Positions 23,801 through 35,537 of a DNA stretch of 64,000 nt are shown in pieces. Below the pieces are notes generated by a model. The model did not search any database, was not told the origin of the DNA, and was given only the letters and a program-made list of their open reading frames with translations. Source of the DNA: Cannabis sativa (lineage: Eukaryota; Streptophyta; Magnoliopsida; Rosales; Cannabaceae). Within the stretch, counting starts at the first letter, position 1; the number at the start of each line of letters is the position of its first letter. A program made the position numbers and the translations under genes. The stretch covers positions 36,141,686 to 36,205,685 of the forward strand of contig NC_083604.1 in assembly GCF_029168945.1 (NCBI RefSeq), read 5' to 3'.

Positions 23801-25190
23801 ATGGAAATAATTCATGTTATTTTCACATCCATCTAAGTAAAATTTATAAATATTAAATTAAAATTTATATTTAGAATTTTTCATTCTAAATTGGAAATTT
23901 TAAATAAATATATATATAAAATAAATAAATTAAATAAAGAGAATCAAAGAAAATACAACTCACTTTAAATAATGAGCTTGATTATTATTAAGATATTCGA
24001 TCTCCATTGTTGGTCTTACAAAAGTTAAATGTTTTCAATATAACCTCGAGACGCTAGACTTCGTCCCCTGATGGATGGTTATTCGTTGAACGCATTTAAC
24101 ACGTAGATTTCATTTGATAAGTGTTTTGTGAGTTTTCGTCTCTATTTAGACTCTCCCCTACGGTGACTACTTAGAGATAAACTCATAAAACATGAAACAA
24201 TGGTGGAAGCTCATAAAATAAGAATAACCTTGACTCTCGCCTACCGGGACAACGTTGGATTCTTATTTTGATCGAATAAAAGGTTGCTAGAATGGTTTCT
24301 ATTTTAGATGAGCTGACAACTCTATTCAATAAATGATACTTTGGCTCTCGCCTACCGGGACACTGTATCAGTTTGTTGAAAACCTTGGAAATTATTTAGG
24401 ATTGCTTTCACTAGTCATTCCTACTTGCTATATGTTTATAATTTCTGAATTGTGTATGAATTTATATTGAACCATGTTATTTTCTGTTATTAAGTTGTAG
24501 TTTAATTTCGAATCTTCATTGTTGGTCTAACATGTTTGTTTTTCTAATGAGATAAATCCCTAATGGAATTTCACCATTAGACATACATAATAGTGTAAGA
24601 TCTCGAAAGATAAATATTGTATATGCAACATCTGTTTGTTCATCAATTGATGACACCTTAGACTAGTATTTTTACAATATGAAACAAGAAGATTACATAA
24701 ATAAGATTACTTTGTCTTTCGCTAATCGAAGCATCGTTGGATTCTTATTTATAAACGAAATTATCCTAATTCCTCTTAGCTTATTCATTTCGAATTAGCT
24801 CAATAATATATCATTGGATGAATGGTCTATAAATCATTTCATGTCATTATATTTTCTCTTAAGAAATTAAATGACGCATATGATTATAATCCTGATATAA
24901 ATCCTCAATCTTAGAAATCTCCTACTTGTATGGGCAAATCTGACTTAGAGTTTGTATTAGTAGTGCTGGTCCAAGATAGAATTACTCATAATATTTGGTA
25001 TAAATTTAAGTCTTTGACTTTAATTTTAGATTCCAAATAGAAATTTTCCTATATTTCTAATTCCAGAATACAATACAGTTACACTTTCTCAAGTGTTTAA
25101 TATCCATCTTCTACTAATGGATTAAAACTGTATGGAATATGAGTTAGGTATTCTGTGACCAGGATCCACTTGCAGTATTCTAAGAACTCT
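20808..25190 (+). repeat. copia-1 internal leader, non-coding
   Basis: Strongly AT-rich, with no long open frame. Landmarks shared with the other copies are a short CG-containing stretch at 21060-21125 where copia-2 and copia-3 have larger GC islands, a potential hairpin at 22181-22239, and three copies of the CTCTCGCCTACCGGGACA-type cassette at 24232, 24343 and (diverged) 24714. The GAG region of a normal copia element cannot be found. Confidence 0.8.
22181..22239 (+). other. conserved leader hairpin, copia-1 copy
   Basis: GTGTGAG and GTTGG pair with CCGGC and CTCACAT. G-U pairs replace two Watson-Crick pairs of the copia-2 copy. The loop contains GGGTACGACATGC. Confidence 0.45.
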
Positions 25191-27140
25191 TTGAATGTAA
25201 CTAAACCTATGCCATCAATAGACACTACCACATTTTTTTAATCTATGGCATTTGTATCTTGTTCATAGTGGATTTGACAAGATCAACCTCTGCAAAGAGT
25301 TAATATGCCTATATCCTTGAAAGTAGTTCATCTCATTCGCGAGATGGATGTACATTCGGGGGTGGATATGAGTTTTTCGTTGTATTCTTCAAACGATAAC
25401 TCTCACAGATTATACCTTTTAGCAAGAAATTTAAAATGTTTGAAAAATTTCATTAATTTCTAGCAATGGTTAAAACCATTAAGGTAAGTGGTTAAAGATC
25501 TTGCGAACTAATAGGGGTGGAGAAATAGTTAGTAGATATGTAGTTCAAAGATCATTAAATTGATTTTTGAATTATATCCAAACTTACCTCCCCAGAAATT
25601 TCGAGTTGCATGTTGATGATTAGTTACTAGTCGTTGCCTAATTCCTTCCATGGTAATACAATTTCAGAATGATGTAATGGTTGTATACTTAATTAAATCA
25701 TTACTAGATTCATGGATGTCCTAATCAATATCTTAAGAAAAGCTAGAACTGTTAACCATGGTTTGTTAGCTATTCTAAGTGATTAGGGGTGGACCATCCC
25801 ATTGTCAATAGATAAGAAAGTGTTTGTTCAAACAAATACTACTTTTCTAAGAAAATGACTAAGTCTGAAAATCAAGTAGCAAATAAAGGAGATATTTTTC
25901 TTGATTCCAAAAGTGTTCTATCATCTTATATGACATATGATGATCCCACATTTGCCTCTGTTGTCTTGTCACAAGAAGAGATTAATACCATTTCCTTAGA
26001 CATAATTCACGGTACCTTGTCGTAGTGGGAGAGTTTCTAGGAACTCACCTTCTTATGACTTGGGAGACATTAGTGATTAAAATCCATTGTGAGTTTAAAC
26101 AAGTAATGGATTGTCAAGATAAGAAACTAAGAAGAAAGCCAATAGAACTATGGTTTAATCCATTCACATGGAGTAACCTAAAGTTTTCTATTACAAGGAT
26201 ATAAAAGGAAATTTTCGTTAATAAGTCTATTCTATGGACTTAACAAACTTCCTGTTCCTAGTATTATAGGTTTGAGTTTATCTACACCTATGGCTTGTGG
26301 TATACCTGGTAATTACTTACTCTAATGCAAGCAACTTACTTTAGTAAGATGCTGAAGCATTTTCTTTCTAATGGCAATCTATAGAAGCTTCACAACTTCT
26401 TAGGTATAGATTTTATCTAAGGAAAAGTCTTAACTATTCCAGAAAAGATAAAGCCATGAAAGAATTTCTTATATCAACAGTGAGAGGTCTTAGATATGCT
26501 TTTGTATGCCTTTGACCAGACACCTACTGTTGAGTGGGAGTAATGAGTAGGTATCAGATTAATCCAGGAGAAGAACATTGGAACACAATCAAGTAAATCC
26601 TAAGATTAAGAAGAGGAACTATGTGTTAGTCAATAAGAGTGTGTTTAAAACTCTTAGACTACACCATATTAGATTTCGAAATTTGCCTTTGTGCTAGTAA
26701 ATCTTTCTGATAAGATGGTGGTTACTCTGGGGGTGGAATAGTGATTTTGGAGAAGTGTAAAATCCTATCTGAAGTCTCTAGGTCTACTAGAGAGAGACTG
26801 AATGTTAAAGTTGCAGGAAAGGTACTTATTCAGTCTAAGGAAAGTTCTATACATCTTTGGCACCATTCCAAATTGCCTTAAACTACTAGTGTTAATTTCC
26901 TGATTAACCAAAAGTAGTTGCCAAAGGTATGTATAGAATCCTGTATCCCAAGAGAGTAGACATATAGAGAGGAATTTCACATTATCAATGATTTTGTGAT
27001 TAAAGGAAGAGTAATGGTGGAGAAAAGGTTGTGGTTAATTCAACCTTTCAGATCTCCTATTACGAGGAGTTTACTACTACTACACTTGATTTGTATATCA
27101 AGGTGTTGAGATTATTTGAAACGCACTTTTGTTTTATATT
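25191..27140 (+). pseudogene. copia-1 pol remnant with large deletions
   Basis: Colinear with the copia-2 pol but much shorter and shredded. For example 25490-25600 (TTAAAGATCTTGCGAAC, then TAGGGGTGG) matches the integrase Asp block of copia-2 at 52700-52790. 25780-25850 matches the region after integrase at 53105-53185, and 26480-27120 matches the RT-RNase H end at 54380-55000. No frame stays open. The same deletions and odd junctions occur in copia-3 (39900-41960), so the damage predates both insertions. Confidence 0.75.
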
Positions 27141-27156
27141 AGTGCAAGTGGGAGTT
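27141..27156 (+). other. polypurine tract of copia-1
   Basis: AGTGCAAGTGGGAGTT directly before the 3' LTR. Identical in copia-2 (55029-55044) and copia-3 (41964-41979). Confidence 0.85.
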
Positions 27157-29058
27157 TGTTGGGTTTTATGTCCTAAATAAAACTCATTTCAATATAATCA
27201 GATTTACTTATTAATATAGATCAGAAATAACATTTAATGTTGCATGGTTCACATGATTTATTTCATGATTATATGTACATAATGTATAAATTCATCTGAA
27301 ACCCTTTTCACATACTTGATCCTGTTTATTGTGCCGTCAACACATTGGAAAGTAAACATGACTATGTGAATAAAGTTTCCTAGATTTATCGGACATAGGG
27401 TTTTTCTTGATATGATAATCTACAACGAGTTTACTTGCATTTGGAGAAGTGCTATGTTCTTTCCAGAGCATTGGTTAAAGTAAAAGCTCGGGTTGGATGC
27501 ATGGAGTATGCATCGGAAGGGACCGATATTGAACTTTGACTTAGATTTATTAAACTTCACCGTAATATTTATTCAAGTCAATATCGCCTAGTTGATCCTA
27601 GATCAAATGATCTTAATCACGATATGATTAGGCTCAATCTCGAGGAAGGCTATTCGTGTTCTTTGATTTGTTAGTTCAGCCTACTTTTAGGTCAGGGTGA
27701 TACGTACATTTTGGGAACACGGTAGTGCAATTGAGTGGGAGCGCTATCATAAACATGGAATCTATAGCTTCTATCTGGCGAATAGTAAGCAAAGGATGAT
27801 CTTCTTCGAGCTTGACCAAACGAACATAAATGGTGGAGTACTCATTTCACATAAGCTGAAATATCATTTATACGGGGTCAAGTGTTTTAAGGAATAAATA
27901 CATTGTAGGGTGTAACGGTAATTTAATCTCTTTACAGTATAGATCATTCATATAGAGGATCAGTCATCACATTAGGATTATAACAATGGATAACTAATGA
28001 TGCATCTATATGGTGGAACATATAGAGCATTCTATATACTGAGAGTGCAATTCTAAGTTCTATGCGTGGATTCAACGAAGAATTAATAAGTTAGTGAATT
28101 TTAGTGCTAAATTCTTGATCTACTTATTGGAAGCTCGGTTATATAGACCCATGGTCCGCGCACTAGTTGAGATAATATTGCTTGTAAGACTCATATAATT
28201 GGTTTTGATTAATCAATTATAATTCTCAAATTAGACTATGTCTATTTGTGAAATTTTCACTAAGTAATTGCGAAATTGTAAAGAAAGAGTTTTAGGGGCA
28301 TATTTGTTAATTATGATACTTTGTATGGTTCAATTAATAAATATGATAAATGACAATATTATTTAATAATTATTTATAGTTATTAAATAGTTAGAATTGG
28401 CATTTAAATTGTTGAATTAGAAAATTTGCGTTTTTGAGAAAATCAGATGCAGAAAAGGTAAAATTGCAAAATTGCAAAAAGTGAGGCCCAAATCCACTAG
28501 TATAGGGCCGACCACATTTGTAGGCAATTTAAACTGATTTTTTCATTATTTTAATGTCAAATAATTCAAACCTAACCCTAGTGGAATGCTATAAATAGAT
28601 ACTGAAGGCTTCAGGAAAATTACACTTAAATTTTCTATTTTTCCTTCAGAGAAAAAACTGAGCCTCTCTCTCTCCCTATCTTTGGCCGAACCCACTTTCT
28701 CTTTCTTCTTCCTTCAATTTCGAAATTACCTTAGTGTATGAGTAGTGCCCACACACAGCAAGTGATACCTCAATCATAGTGAGGAAGATCGTGAAGAAAG
28801 ACTTTCAGCAAAAAGGAGTTTCAGCATCAAAGATTCAGAGAAAGAGATCCAGGTTCAGATATTGATAATGCTCTGCTACAGAAAGGAATCAAGGGCTAGA
28901 TATCTGAACGGAAGGAGTCATATTATTCCGCTGCACCCAATGTAAGGTTTCCTAAACTTTATATGTGTTTATTTCATCGTTTTAGAAAGTTCATATTTAG
29001 GGTGTTAATAAACATACTTGTGAGTAGATCTAAGATCCTGGTGAAATAATTTCCAACA
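27157..29058 (+). repeat. 3' LTR of copia-1 (subtype I)
   Basis: TGTTGGGTTTTATGTCC...TTCCAACA, 1,902 bp. TATA box at 28589-28598. Close to the 5' LTR and to the solo LTR at 33141. Confidence 0.95.
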
Positions 29059-29088
29059 GAAACTGATCCTGTTGCTCCAGATGCTTGA

Positions 29089-29494
29089 CTTTTCTCTTCT
29101 ATGTTTAAACTGTTATGCTTTTTGAATTTTTAGTTTTTATGCGGTACACGGGTACTCGCACTCTGTACTTAGACAAATTTGCATTTTAGTTTGGACAAAT
29201 TTATATCCTCGCGGGATAATTATCCTTTAACATTTCTGCAGTACACGGGTACTCACGTTTTTATTATATATATCTATCTATATATATATCTGCGGCTTTA
29301 ATTAAAGCTTGGTGTAATAAGTAGAAATATTTACAAGTCTTCGACAAAATTTGAAAATTTAACAAACATGAGGCATTTCCTTTATATAATCAATAGTACA
29401 TTCTGGCATATATACCCCCCATACTTAGGATTTTTTTTTTTTGAAAAATGTCTAAGTATAGGTACAAGAGCAAACATAGTTAATAATGCGAGTA
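29089..29494. other. gypsy-1 spacer between the antisense gene and the pol end
   Basis: Downstream of the antisense-gene stop (29086-29088) and beyond the end of pol on the other strand. AT-rich, with a TA-rich run near 29265-29290. The open frame from 29368 has no family signature. The two genes converge here, so it likely serves as 3' UTR for both. Confidence 0.5.
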
Positions 29495-30627
29495 CTATTG
29501 ATAATATAACTTTAAACTCTCGCCATTCCAAGCTCGTGGAATCGCAGTACCATCGAGTGTTGCGAGTCGGTATGTGGCATCACCAATTTTTTCCGCGATG
29601 AGATATGGTCCTTCCCAATTATCCCCAAAGACCCCATGTGTTGGGTTCCTGGTATTTGGCATTACCCTTCTAAGGACTAAGTCTCTTGCTCGCAGGACCT
29701 TTACTTTCACCTTGGAGTTAAAGTATCTTGCGGTTCATGGCTTTGGTAAGCCGCATTTCTTAAATGCGCTTGATCACGCTTTTCCTACAGAAGATCAAGG
29801 CAGAATAGTTGTTTCTCGTCGTTACGTGAGATGTTGAAAACATCTACGCGTAGAGAACTTGCCCCGATCTCAGCTGGCAACATGGCCTCGCACACCGTAA
29901 GAAAGTGAGAAGGGTGTTTCGCCGGTTGTAGATCGAGGAGTTGTATTATAAGACCATAGGACTTGTGGTAACTCGTCTGGCCAAGCCCACTTTGCGATCT
30001 TCTAGTTTCCCTTTAATAGTGTGCTTGATTATTTTGTTAACAGCTTCAGTTGTCCATTGCTTTGTGGGTAAGCAACCGCGGAGAATGCCTTTTTGATTCC
30101 CAAATTGTCGCATAGTTGTCGCATTTCTTTACAATCAAACTGTCTTCCATTGTCTGAGATGAGTTTTTATGGAATGCCAAAGCGACAAATGATGGAGGTA
30201 TAGACAAACTCGCGCAATTTTGTTATTTGCGCATGGTGGTTGCGAGTGCTTTGGCTTCGGCCCACTTTGTGAAGTAATCTACTGCGACTACCGCATATTT
30301 GACTCCACCTTTCCCTTTAGGTAACTCACCGATTAAGTCAATCCCCCATATTGCAAAGGGCCACGGACTTGTGATAGAATGGAGGTTACTTGGAGGTTTG
30401 TGGGTATATGTGGCTATTCGCTGGCACCTGTCACACTTCTTTGCAAATGCGAGGGCATCTTGTCGCAAGGTTGGCCAGTAATACCCTTGCCGCATTATTT
30501 TCAATGCGAGGGAGTTACCTCCGGTATAATTGCCACAAATCCCCTCGTGTACCTCGCGAAGTATATAACCACAATCTTCCCCGCTAATGCATTTCAGCAG
30601 AGGTTGACTAAAACTTCTGCGATACAA
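29495..30627 (-). pseudogene. gypsy-1 integrase
   Basis: The N-terminal zinc-binding part is in the frame 30223-30627: EVHEGICGNY then KKCDRCQR. The second His of the HHCC set appears as Tyr (CGNY for CGNH). The first catalytic Asp is in GIDLIGELPKGKGG. Then frames change: the second Asp block SDNGRQFD and the PQSNGQ block are readable near 30050-30170, and the C-terminal part in 29495-29710 (NWEGPYLIAEKIGDATYRL, ESLKLYYQ). Stops and frameshifts lie between. The role was insertion of element cDNA. Confidence 0.85.
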
Positions 30628-30641
30628 CCTTTGGTCATATA

Positions 30642-32075
30642 TTACATGACGGGCGGCTCGGCTTGTCGCAACTTTCTTGCTTCTATTTTGTCATTAGGCA
30701 AGAGCCCCTTTTCCAGATATGCGACGATAGGAGTCATCCAGGTGATCTCCTGAACAGTATCTATTTCCATGATCACTTCTTGATTTATAGTTGGGTGAGC
30801 CAATACATCTACCGGAATCACATCGAGCAATTCGGCTTCTCTAGTTGAGGCCAAACGGGCCAGTGCGTCTGCGTGTGAATTTTGAGCACGCGGTACTCGA
30901 GACACGACTACTTTTTTGAACTTCTGCATTATTTCACAGACAATGGCTAAATATTTAACCAATCTCCTGCCTCTTGCCAGATATTCTCCATTCACTTGGC
31001 ATACCACGATTTGGGAGTCGCTAAAAGCCTGAAGGTACTCGACTTTCATCTCGAGAGCGAGTTTCAATCCTGCGATTAATGCTTCATACTCGGCTTCATT
31101 GTTAGATGCAGAAAATTCAAAACGTAAAGCAGCGTGTACCTTAAAATTATTGGGACTGATGAACAAGATCCCACTACCAGAGCCTTCGCTATTTGAGGCT
31201 CCATCGACGTACAACGTCCACGTCTCTCTGTTCGCTATGGCAATGTCGCTTCTATCTTCTATGAGTGCTACCTCAGTGCTGGGAAATTCAAGTATAAAAT
31301 CTGCCAAGGCTTGCCCCTTGATCGCAGTTCTTGGTTTATACTTGATGTCGAACTGACTCAACTCCATCGCCCACTTCAACAATCTCCCTGATGCTTCTGG
31401 TTTTGCCAGAACTTGCCTTAAGGGGTAGTTCGTCAAAACTTCAATACTGTGAGCCTGGAAATAAGGTCGCAATTTTCTTGATGATATTATCAAGGCAAAT
31501 GCCAACTTCTCCATTTGGGGATAACGCGTCTCGGCATCAAGTAATCGCTTACTGACATAATACACCGAGTATTGACGTCCTTGGTCCTCGCGTATTAGTA
31601 CCAAACTAATCGCATATTCCGACACGGCTAAATAGATGGATAGGACTTCACCGGTCAATGGCTTTGACAAGATCGGAGGTTGCCCCAAGTGTATTTTTAA
31701 AGTTTGAAAGGCCTGCTGGCACTTTTCGGTCCAATGGAACTTTTTGTTGCCTTTCAAAATCTGAAAAAACTCCTTGCACTTATCAGAAGATCTGGATATA
31801 AAGCGGATTAAAGCTGCGACTTTACCTGTGAGGCTTTGAACCTCCTTTGGCTTGGTTGGTGATGGCATTTCCACCAATGCCCTGATCTTCGCAGGATTGT
31901 CTTCTATTCCTCGGTGATTAACCATGAACCCAAGGAATTTCCCAGAGCCAACTCCAAAGACACATTTCAGAGGGTTTAACCGCATCTTATACCGTCGTAA
32001 TATATCAAACATGGTCGGTAAGTGGGCAATATGATCCTTCACATGTTGAGATTTTACGAGCATATCGTCGACATA
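30642..32075 (-). pseudogene. gypsy-1 RT C-terminal part plus two RNase H domains
   Basis: A 473-codon open frame (30642-32063). Residues 1-60 are the end of the RT palm and thumb after the YVDD site, which reads in this frame at 32066-32077 with a frameshift just before it. Residues about 105-260 are the normal gypsy RNase H (LSIYLAVSEYAISLVL, YYVSKRLLDAETRY). Residues 281-410 are a second RNase H of the archaeal/plant type with all four acidic blocks: YVDGAS (D287), NNEAEYEAL (E323/E325), FSDSQ (D349) and HADALA (D399). Double RNase H is a known mark of Tat elements. This is the longest open frame in the window. Confidence 0.9.
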
Positions 32076-32620
32076 TACGCCATGGTTTTTCCAATGAGAT
32101 TTGCGAACATCGTGTTCACTAGCCTTTGATAAGTCGCACCTGCGTTTATTAAACCAAAAGGCATTACTTTGTAACAGTATAGTCCTCGATCAGTAATGAA
32201 CGAGGTATGCTCCTGGTCTGGTTCATACATCGGTATTTGATTATATCCCGAGTATGCGTCCATGAAACTCAAGAGTTCGTGACTGCGGTGGCATCGACAA
32301 GCTTGGTCAATGCTAGGAAGGGAAAGGTTGTCTTTGGGGCTGGCTTTGTTTAGATACGTAAAGTCAACACATGTGCGCCATGAGCCATTAGGCTTAGGCA
32401 CGAGTACGGGGTTCGCTAACCGGTTGGGGTAAAACGACTCCGTATAAAGCGCGAGCAAGGAGGCGGTCGACTTCTTCTTTTAGCGCTTGGTACCTCGCGG
32501 GGTCCATTTTGCGGCGCTTTTGTCGGACACCTCGCACCTCGAGGTCAATGTTCAAGCGATGACATGACTTGCGGAGATATCCCGACCATATCTGAGTGTT
32601 TCCAAGCAAAAACATCAAGA
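32054..32620 (-). pseudogene. gypsy-1 reverse transcriptase, N-terminal part
   Basis: Frames 32394-32618 and 32054-32458 carry KRRKMDPARYQALKEEVDRLL, then VLVPKPNGSWRTCVDFTYLN, FMDAYSGYNQIPM (first catalytic Asp) and YCYKVMPFGLINAGATYQRLV. The two frames overlap with a frameshift near 32430, and a second shift falls right before YVDD. Apart from these the catalytic core is well kept. Confidence 0.88.
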
Positions 32621-33140
32621 TTTTGCTTTAAAAAGGTCGTTAATTGTTCTTGCAGCTGAAAATTTAATTTAGAACCAATTTTTAAAACTTTATTATTATC
32701 TACAGGATCTATAGGTACCTCAATTGTGTCTTCCGCGGCTTGGGCTGCGGCGGTATGATCGAGGATTCTTGGATCCAAGACTGGTTCATCTATGTGCGGC
32801 ACCTCCTCGATTCTGAGGATCTCCTGGCGAGGAGGTGGTGCCTCCAAAAGGTAGATAACATTTATCGTCCTTTTCTCTGCGAGTTTAACTGCTGTGTTGT
32901 AGCATTCCCGCGATTCTGCTTGGACTCCCCGCACAGAACCTACTCCAGCGGGAGTAGGGAACTTCATTGTCAGATGATAGATCGAGGTTATGATCTTCAT
33001 CTCCTTCAGGATCGGACATCCAATTACGGCGTTATACGGCGAGTGCGGTCGATTCTTGCGAAATACGCCATTGACTTGGGTCATCCTTGGGCGGTTCCCA
33101 AAGTGATTGGGAGTTTGATCATTCCTTTTATTGTTATGAC
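32545..33140 (-). pseudogene. gypsy-1 protease-RT linker, 3' of the solo LTR
   Basis: Frame 32545-33084 reads MTQVNGVFRKNRPHSPYN then AVIGCPILKEMKIITS, the region after the retropepsin core in Tat elements (RP--YNAI-GRP-L-----V-S-YHL-LKFPT). It continues to the RT linker rich in acidic residues. The reading upstream of 33084 is frame-shifted, and the gene is cut at 33140 by the solo LTR. Confidence 0.78.
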
Positions 33141-35034
33141 TGTTGGGTTTTATGCCCTAAATAAAACTCGTTTCAATATAATCAGATTTACTTATTAATA
33201 TAGATCACAAATAACATTTAATGTTGCATGGTTCACATGATTTATTTCATGATTATATGTACATAATGTATAAATTCATCTGAAACCCTTTTCACATACT
33301 TAATCCTGTTTATTGTGCCGTCAACACATTGGAAAGTAAACATGACTATGTGAATAAAGTTTCCTAGATTTATCAGACACAGGGTTTTACTGATATGATA
33401 ATCTACAACAGAGTTTACTTGCATTTGGAGAAATGTTATGTTCTTTCCAGAGCATTGGTTAAAGTAAAGCTTAGGTTGGATGCATGGAGTATGCCTCGGA
33501 AGGGACCGATATTGAACTTTGACTTAGATTTATTAAACTTACCGTAATATCTATTCAAGTCAATATCGCCTAGTTGATCCGAGATCAAATGTTCTTAATC
33601 CTGTTATGATTAGGCTCAATCTCAGGAGGCTATTCGTGTTCTTTGATTTGTTAGTTAAGCCTACTTTTAGGTCAGGGTGATACGTACATTTTGGGAACAC
33701 GGTAGTGCAATTGAGTGGGAGCGCTAACATAAACATGGAATCTATAGCTTCTATCTGGCGAATAGTAAGCAAAGGATGATCTCCTTCGAGCTTGACCAAA
33801 CGAACATAAATGGTGGAGTACTCATTTCACATAAGCTGAAATATCATTTATACGGGGTCAAGTGTTTTAAGGATAAAATACATTGTAGGGTGTAACGGTA
33901 ATCTAATCCCTTTACAGTGTAGATCATTCATATAGAGGATCATTGATCAAATTAGGATTATAACAATGGATAACTAATGATGTGTCTATATGGTGGAACA
34001 TATAGAGCATTCTATATGCGAGAGTGCAATTCTAAGTTCTATGCGTGGATTGAACGAAGAATTAATAAGTTAGTGAATTTTAGTGCTAAATTCTTGATAT
34101 ACTTATTGGAAGCTCGGTTATATAGACCCATGGTCCCCACTAGTTGAGATAATATTGCTTGTAAGACTCATGTAATTGGTTTTGATTAATCAATTATAAT
34201 TCTCAAATTAGACTATGTCTTTTTGTGGATTTTTCACTAAGTAAGGGCGAAATTGTAAAGAAAGAGTTTATAACGGCATATTTGTTAATTATGATACTTT
34301 GTATGGTTCAATTAATAAATATGATAAATGACAATATTATTTAATAATTATTTATAGTTATTAAATAGTTAGAATTGGCATTTAAATGGTTGAATTAGAA
34401 AATTGGCGTTTTTGTGAAAATCAGATGCAGAAAAGATAAAACTGCAAAATTGCAAAAAGTGAGGCCGAAATCCACCTTGCATGGCCGAAGCCACTTTTGT
34501 AGGGTTTTCCTACGATATTTTCATTATTTTAATGCCAAATAATTCAAACCTAACCCTAGTTGAATGCTATAAATAGATAGTGAAGGCTTCAGGAAAAAGA
34601 TACTTTTTTTCTGACACTTTCTGAATGAGAAAAATTTGAGCCTCCTCTCTCCCTATCTTTGGCCGAACCCACTCTCTCTTTCTTCCCTCTCAAATTTCGA
34701 AATCCTTAGTGTATGAGTAGTGCCCACACACAGCAAGTGATACCTCAATCATAGTGAGGAAGATCGTGAAGAAAGACTTTCAGCAAGAAGGAGGTTTCAG
34801 CATCAAAGATTCAGAGAAAGAGATCTAGGTTCAGATATTGATAATGCTCTGCTACAGAAAGGAATCAAGGGCTAGATATCTGAACGGAAGGAGTCATTTA
34901 ATTCCGCTACACCCAATGTAAGGTTTCTTAAACTTTATATGTGTTTAATTTATCGTTTTAGAAAGTTCATATTTAGGGTGTTAATCAACATACTTGTGAG
35001 TAGATCTAAGATCCTGGTAAAATAATTTCCAACA
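33141..35034 (+). mobile_element. solo copia LTR (subtype I) inside the gypsy-1 protease
   Basis: 1,894 bp, TGTTGGG...TTCCAACA, flanked by a perfect TSD ATGAC (33136-33140, 35035-35039). No internal region and no second LTR, so it is the product of LTR-LTR recombination after insertion. TATA box at 34567-34576. It is oriented opposite to the host element. Confidence 0.96.
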
Positions 35035-35537
35035 ATGACGTCTCCCGTAAAACCATAAATGCTCGACGTCACTGGTCGCAGATCCTTCTCCTGCAACCCC
35101 ATCGTTTTGAATGCTTGGAAATTCAGCAGATTCACTGAACTCCCATTGTCGACAAGTATGCGATGGACATTATCCCCGCCAATATTGGCGATGATGACTA
35201 GTGCATCGGAATGCGGGTGATGGACCCATCTCGCATCACTCTCCATAAAGGTGATGTCGTCGCATTCCTTCTTAAACAACTTCTCGGGCCGCTCACTAAG
35301 ATTATTCACATTGGTAAGCGGCTTCTCCTTGGCTTCTCTGGCATATCGCTCTTGTGACTTGCGAGAGTCTCTTGCGATATGAGGTCCTCCAATAATAGTT
35401 AGGATGTTGCGAGGTGTTCTGGAGCCACTCGCATTCTGGTTTTCTCCTTTGTCATCCGCTTGGGGACGACTTTCCTCGCTCTTCTTATACTTGTCGAACT
35501 TCCCTCTCCGGATTAGCTCCTCGATTTCATCCTGCAA
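35035..35537 (-). pseudogene. gypsy-1 protease, N-terminal part
   Basis: The minus-strand frame up to 35537 holds NILTIIGGPHIARDSRKSQ, the conserved Tat gag-protease linker. It is followed by HRILVDNGSSVNLL with the catalytic Asp of the retropepsin, about 130 residues into the frame, and then GFTGD. The solo LTR interrupts the gene at this point, and the continuation is found beyond 33140. Confidence 0.85.

Larger units (their letters stand above)
18896..29058 (+). mobile_element. copia-1: Ty1/copia element with shrunken pol, inserted in the antisense gene
   Basis: LTRs 18896-20792 and 27157-29058 (1,897 and 1,902 bp), both TGTTGGG...TTCCAACA, near-identical by eye with only a few differences per 100 bp. 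The 5-bp TSD is GGAAC (18891-18895) against GAAAC (29059-29063), one mismatch. The interior holds a primer-binding site, an AT-rich leader of about 4.4 kb, a degraded pol remnant and a polypurine tract. No domain is intact, so any mobility would have needed enzymes from a related element. Confidence 0.94.
16836..29088 (+). pseudogene. antisense gene (aORF) of the Tat element, 'putative gypsy type transposon' domain plus coiled coil; split by copia-1
   Basis: Plus-strand gene between pol and the 3' LTR, opposite to gag-pol. Predicted exons are 16836-17735, 17823-18056 and 18127-18895 joined to 29064-29088, with introns 17736-17822 and 18057-18126 whose phases keep one frame. Exon 2 starts MSDLSDSQLLG, is acidic, then has a block like Pfam PF04195 (VPFHPFIAAILKRYDVSPFQ, LTPNSYRTALAFYAMYM). 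The last exon has a Lys/Glu-rich coiled coil (about 18470-18670), then DYIYTTLSKIPDFDFSILG. Copia-1 inserted ten codons before the stop. Lesions include in-frame stops near 16970 and 17115, frameshifts at about 17340-17400 and TGA at 18444. The role of such genes is unknown. Confidence 0.75.
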
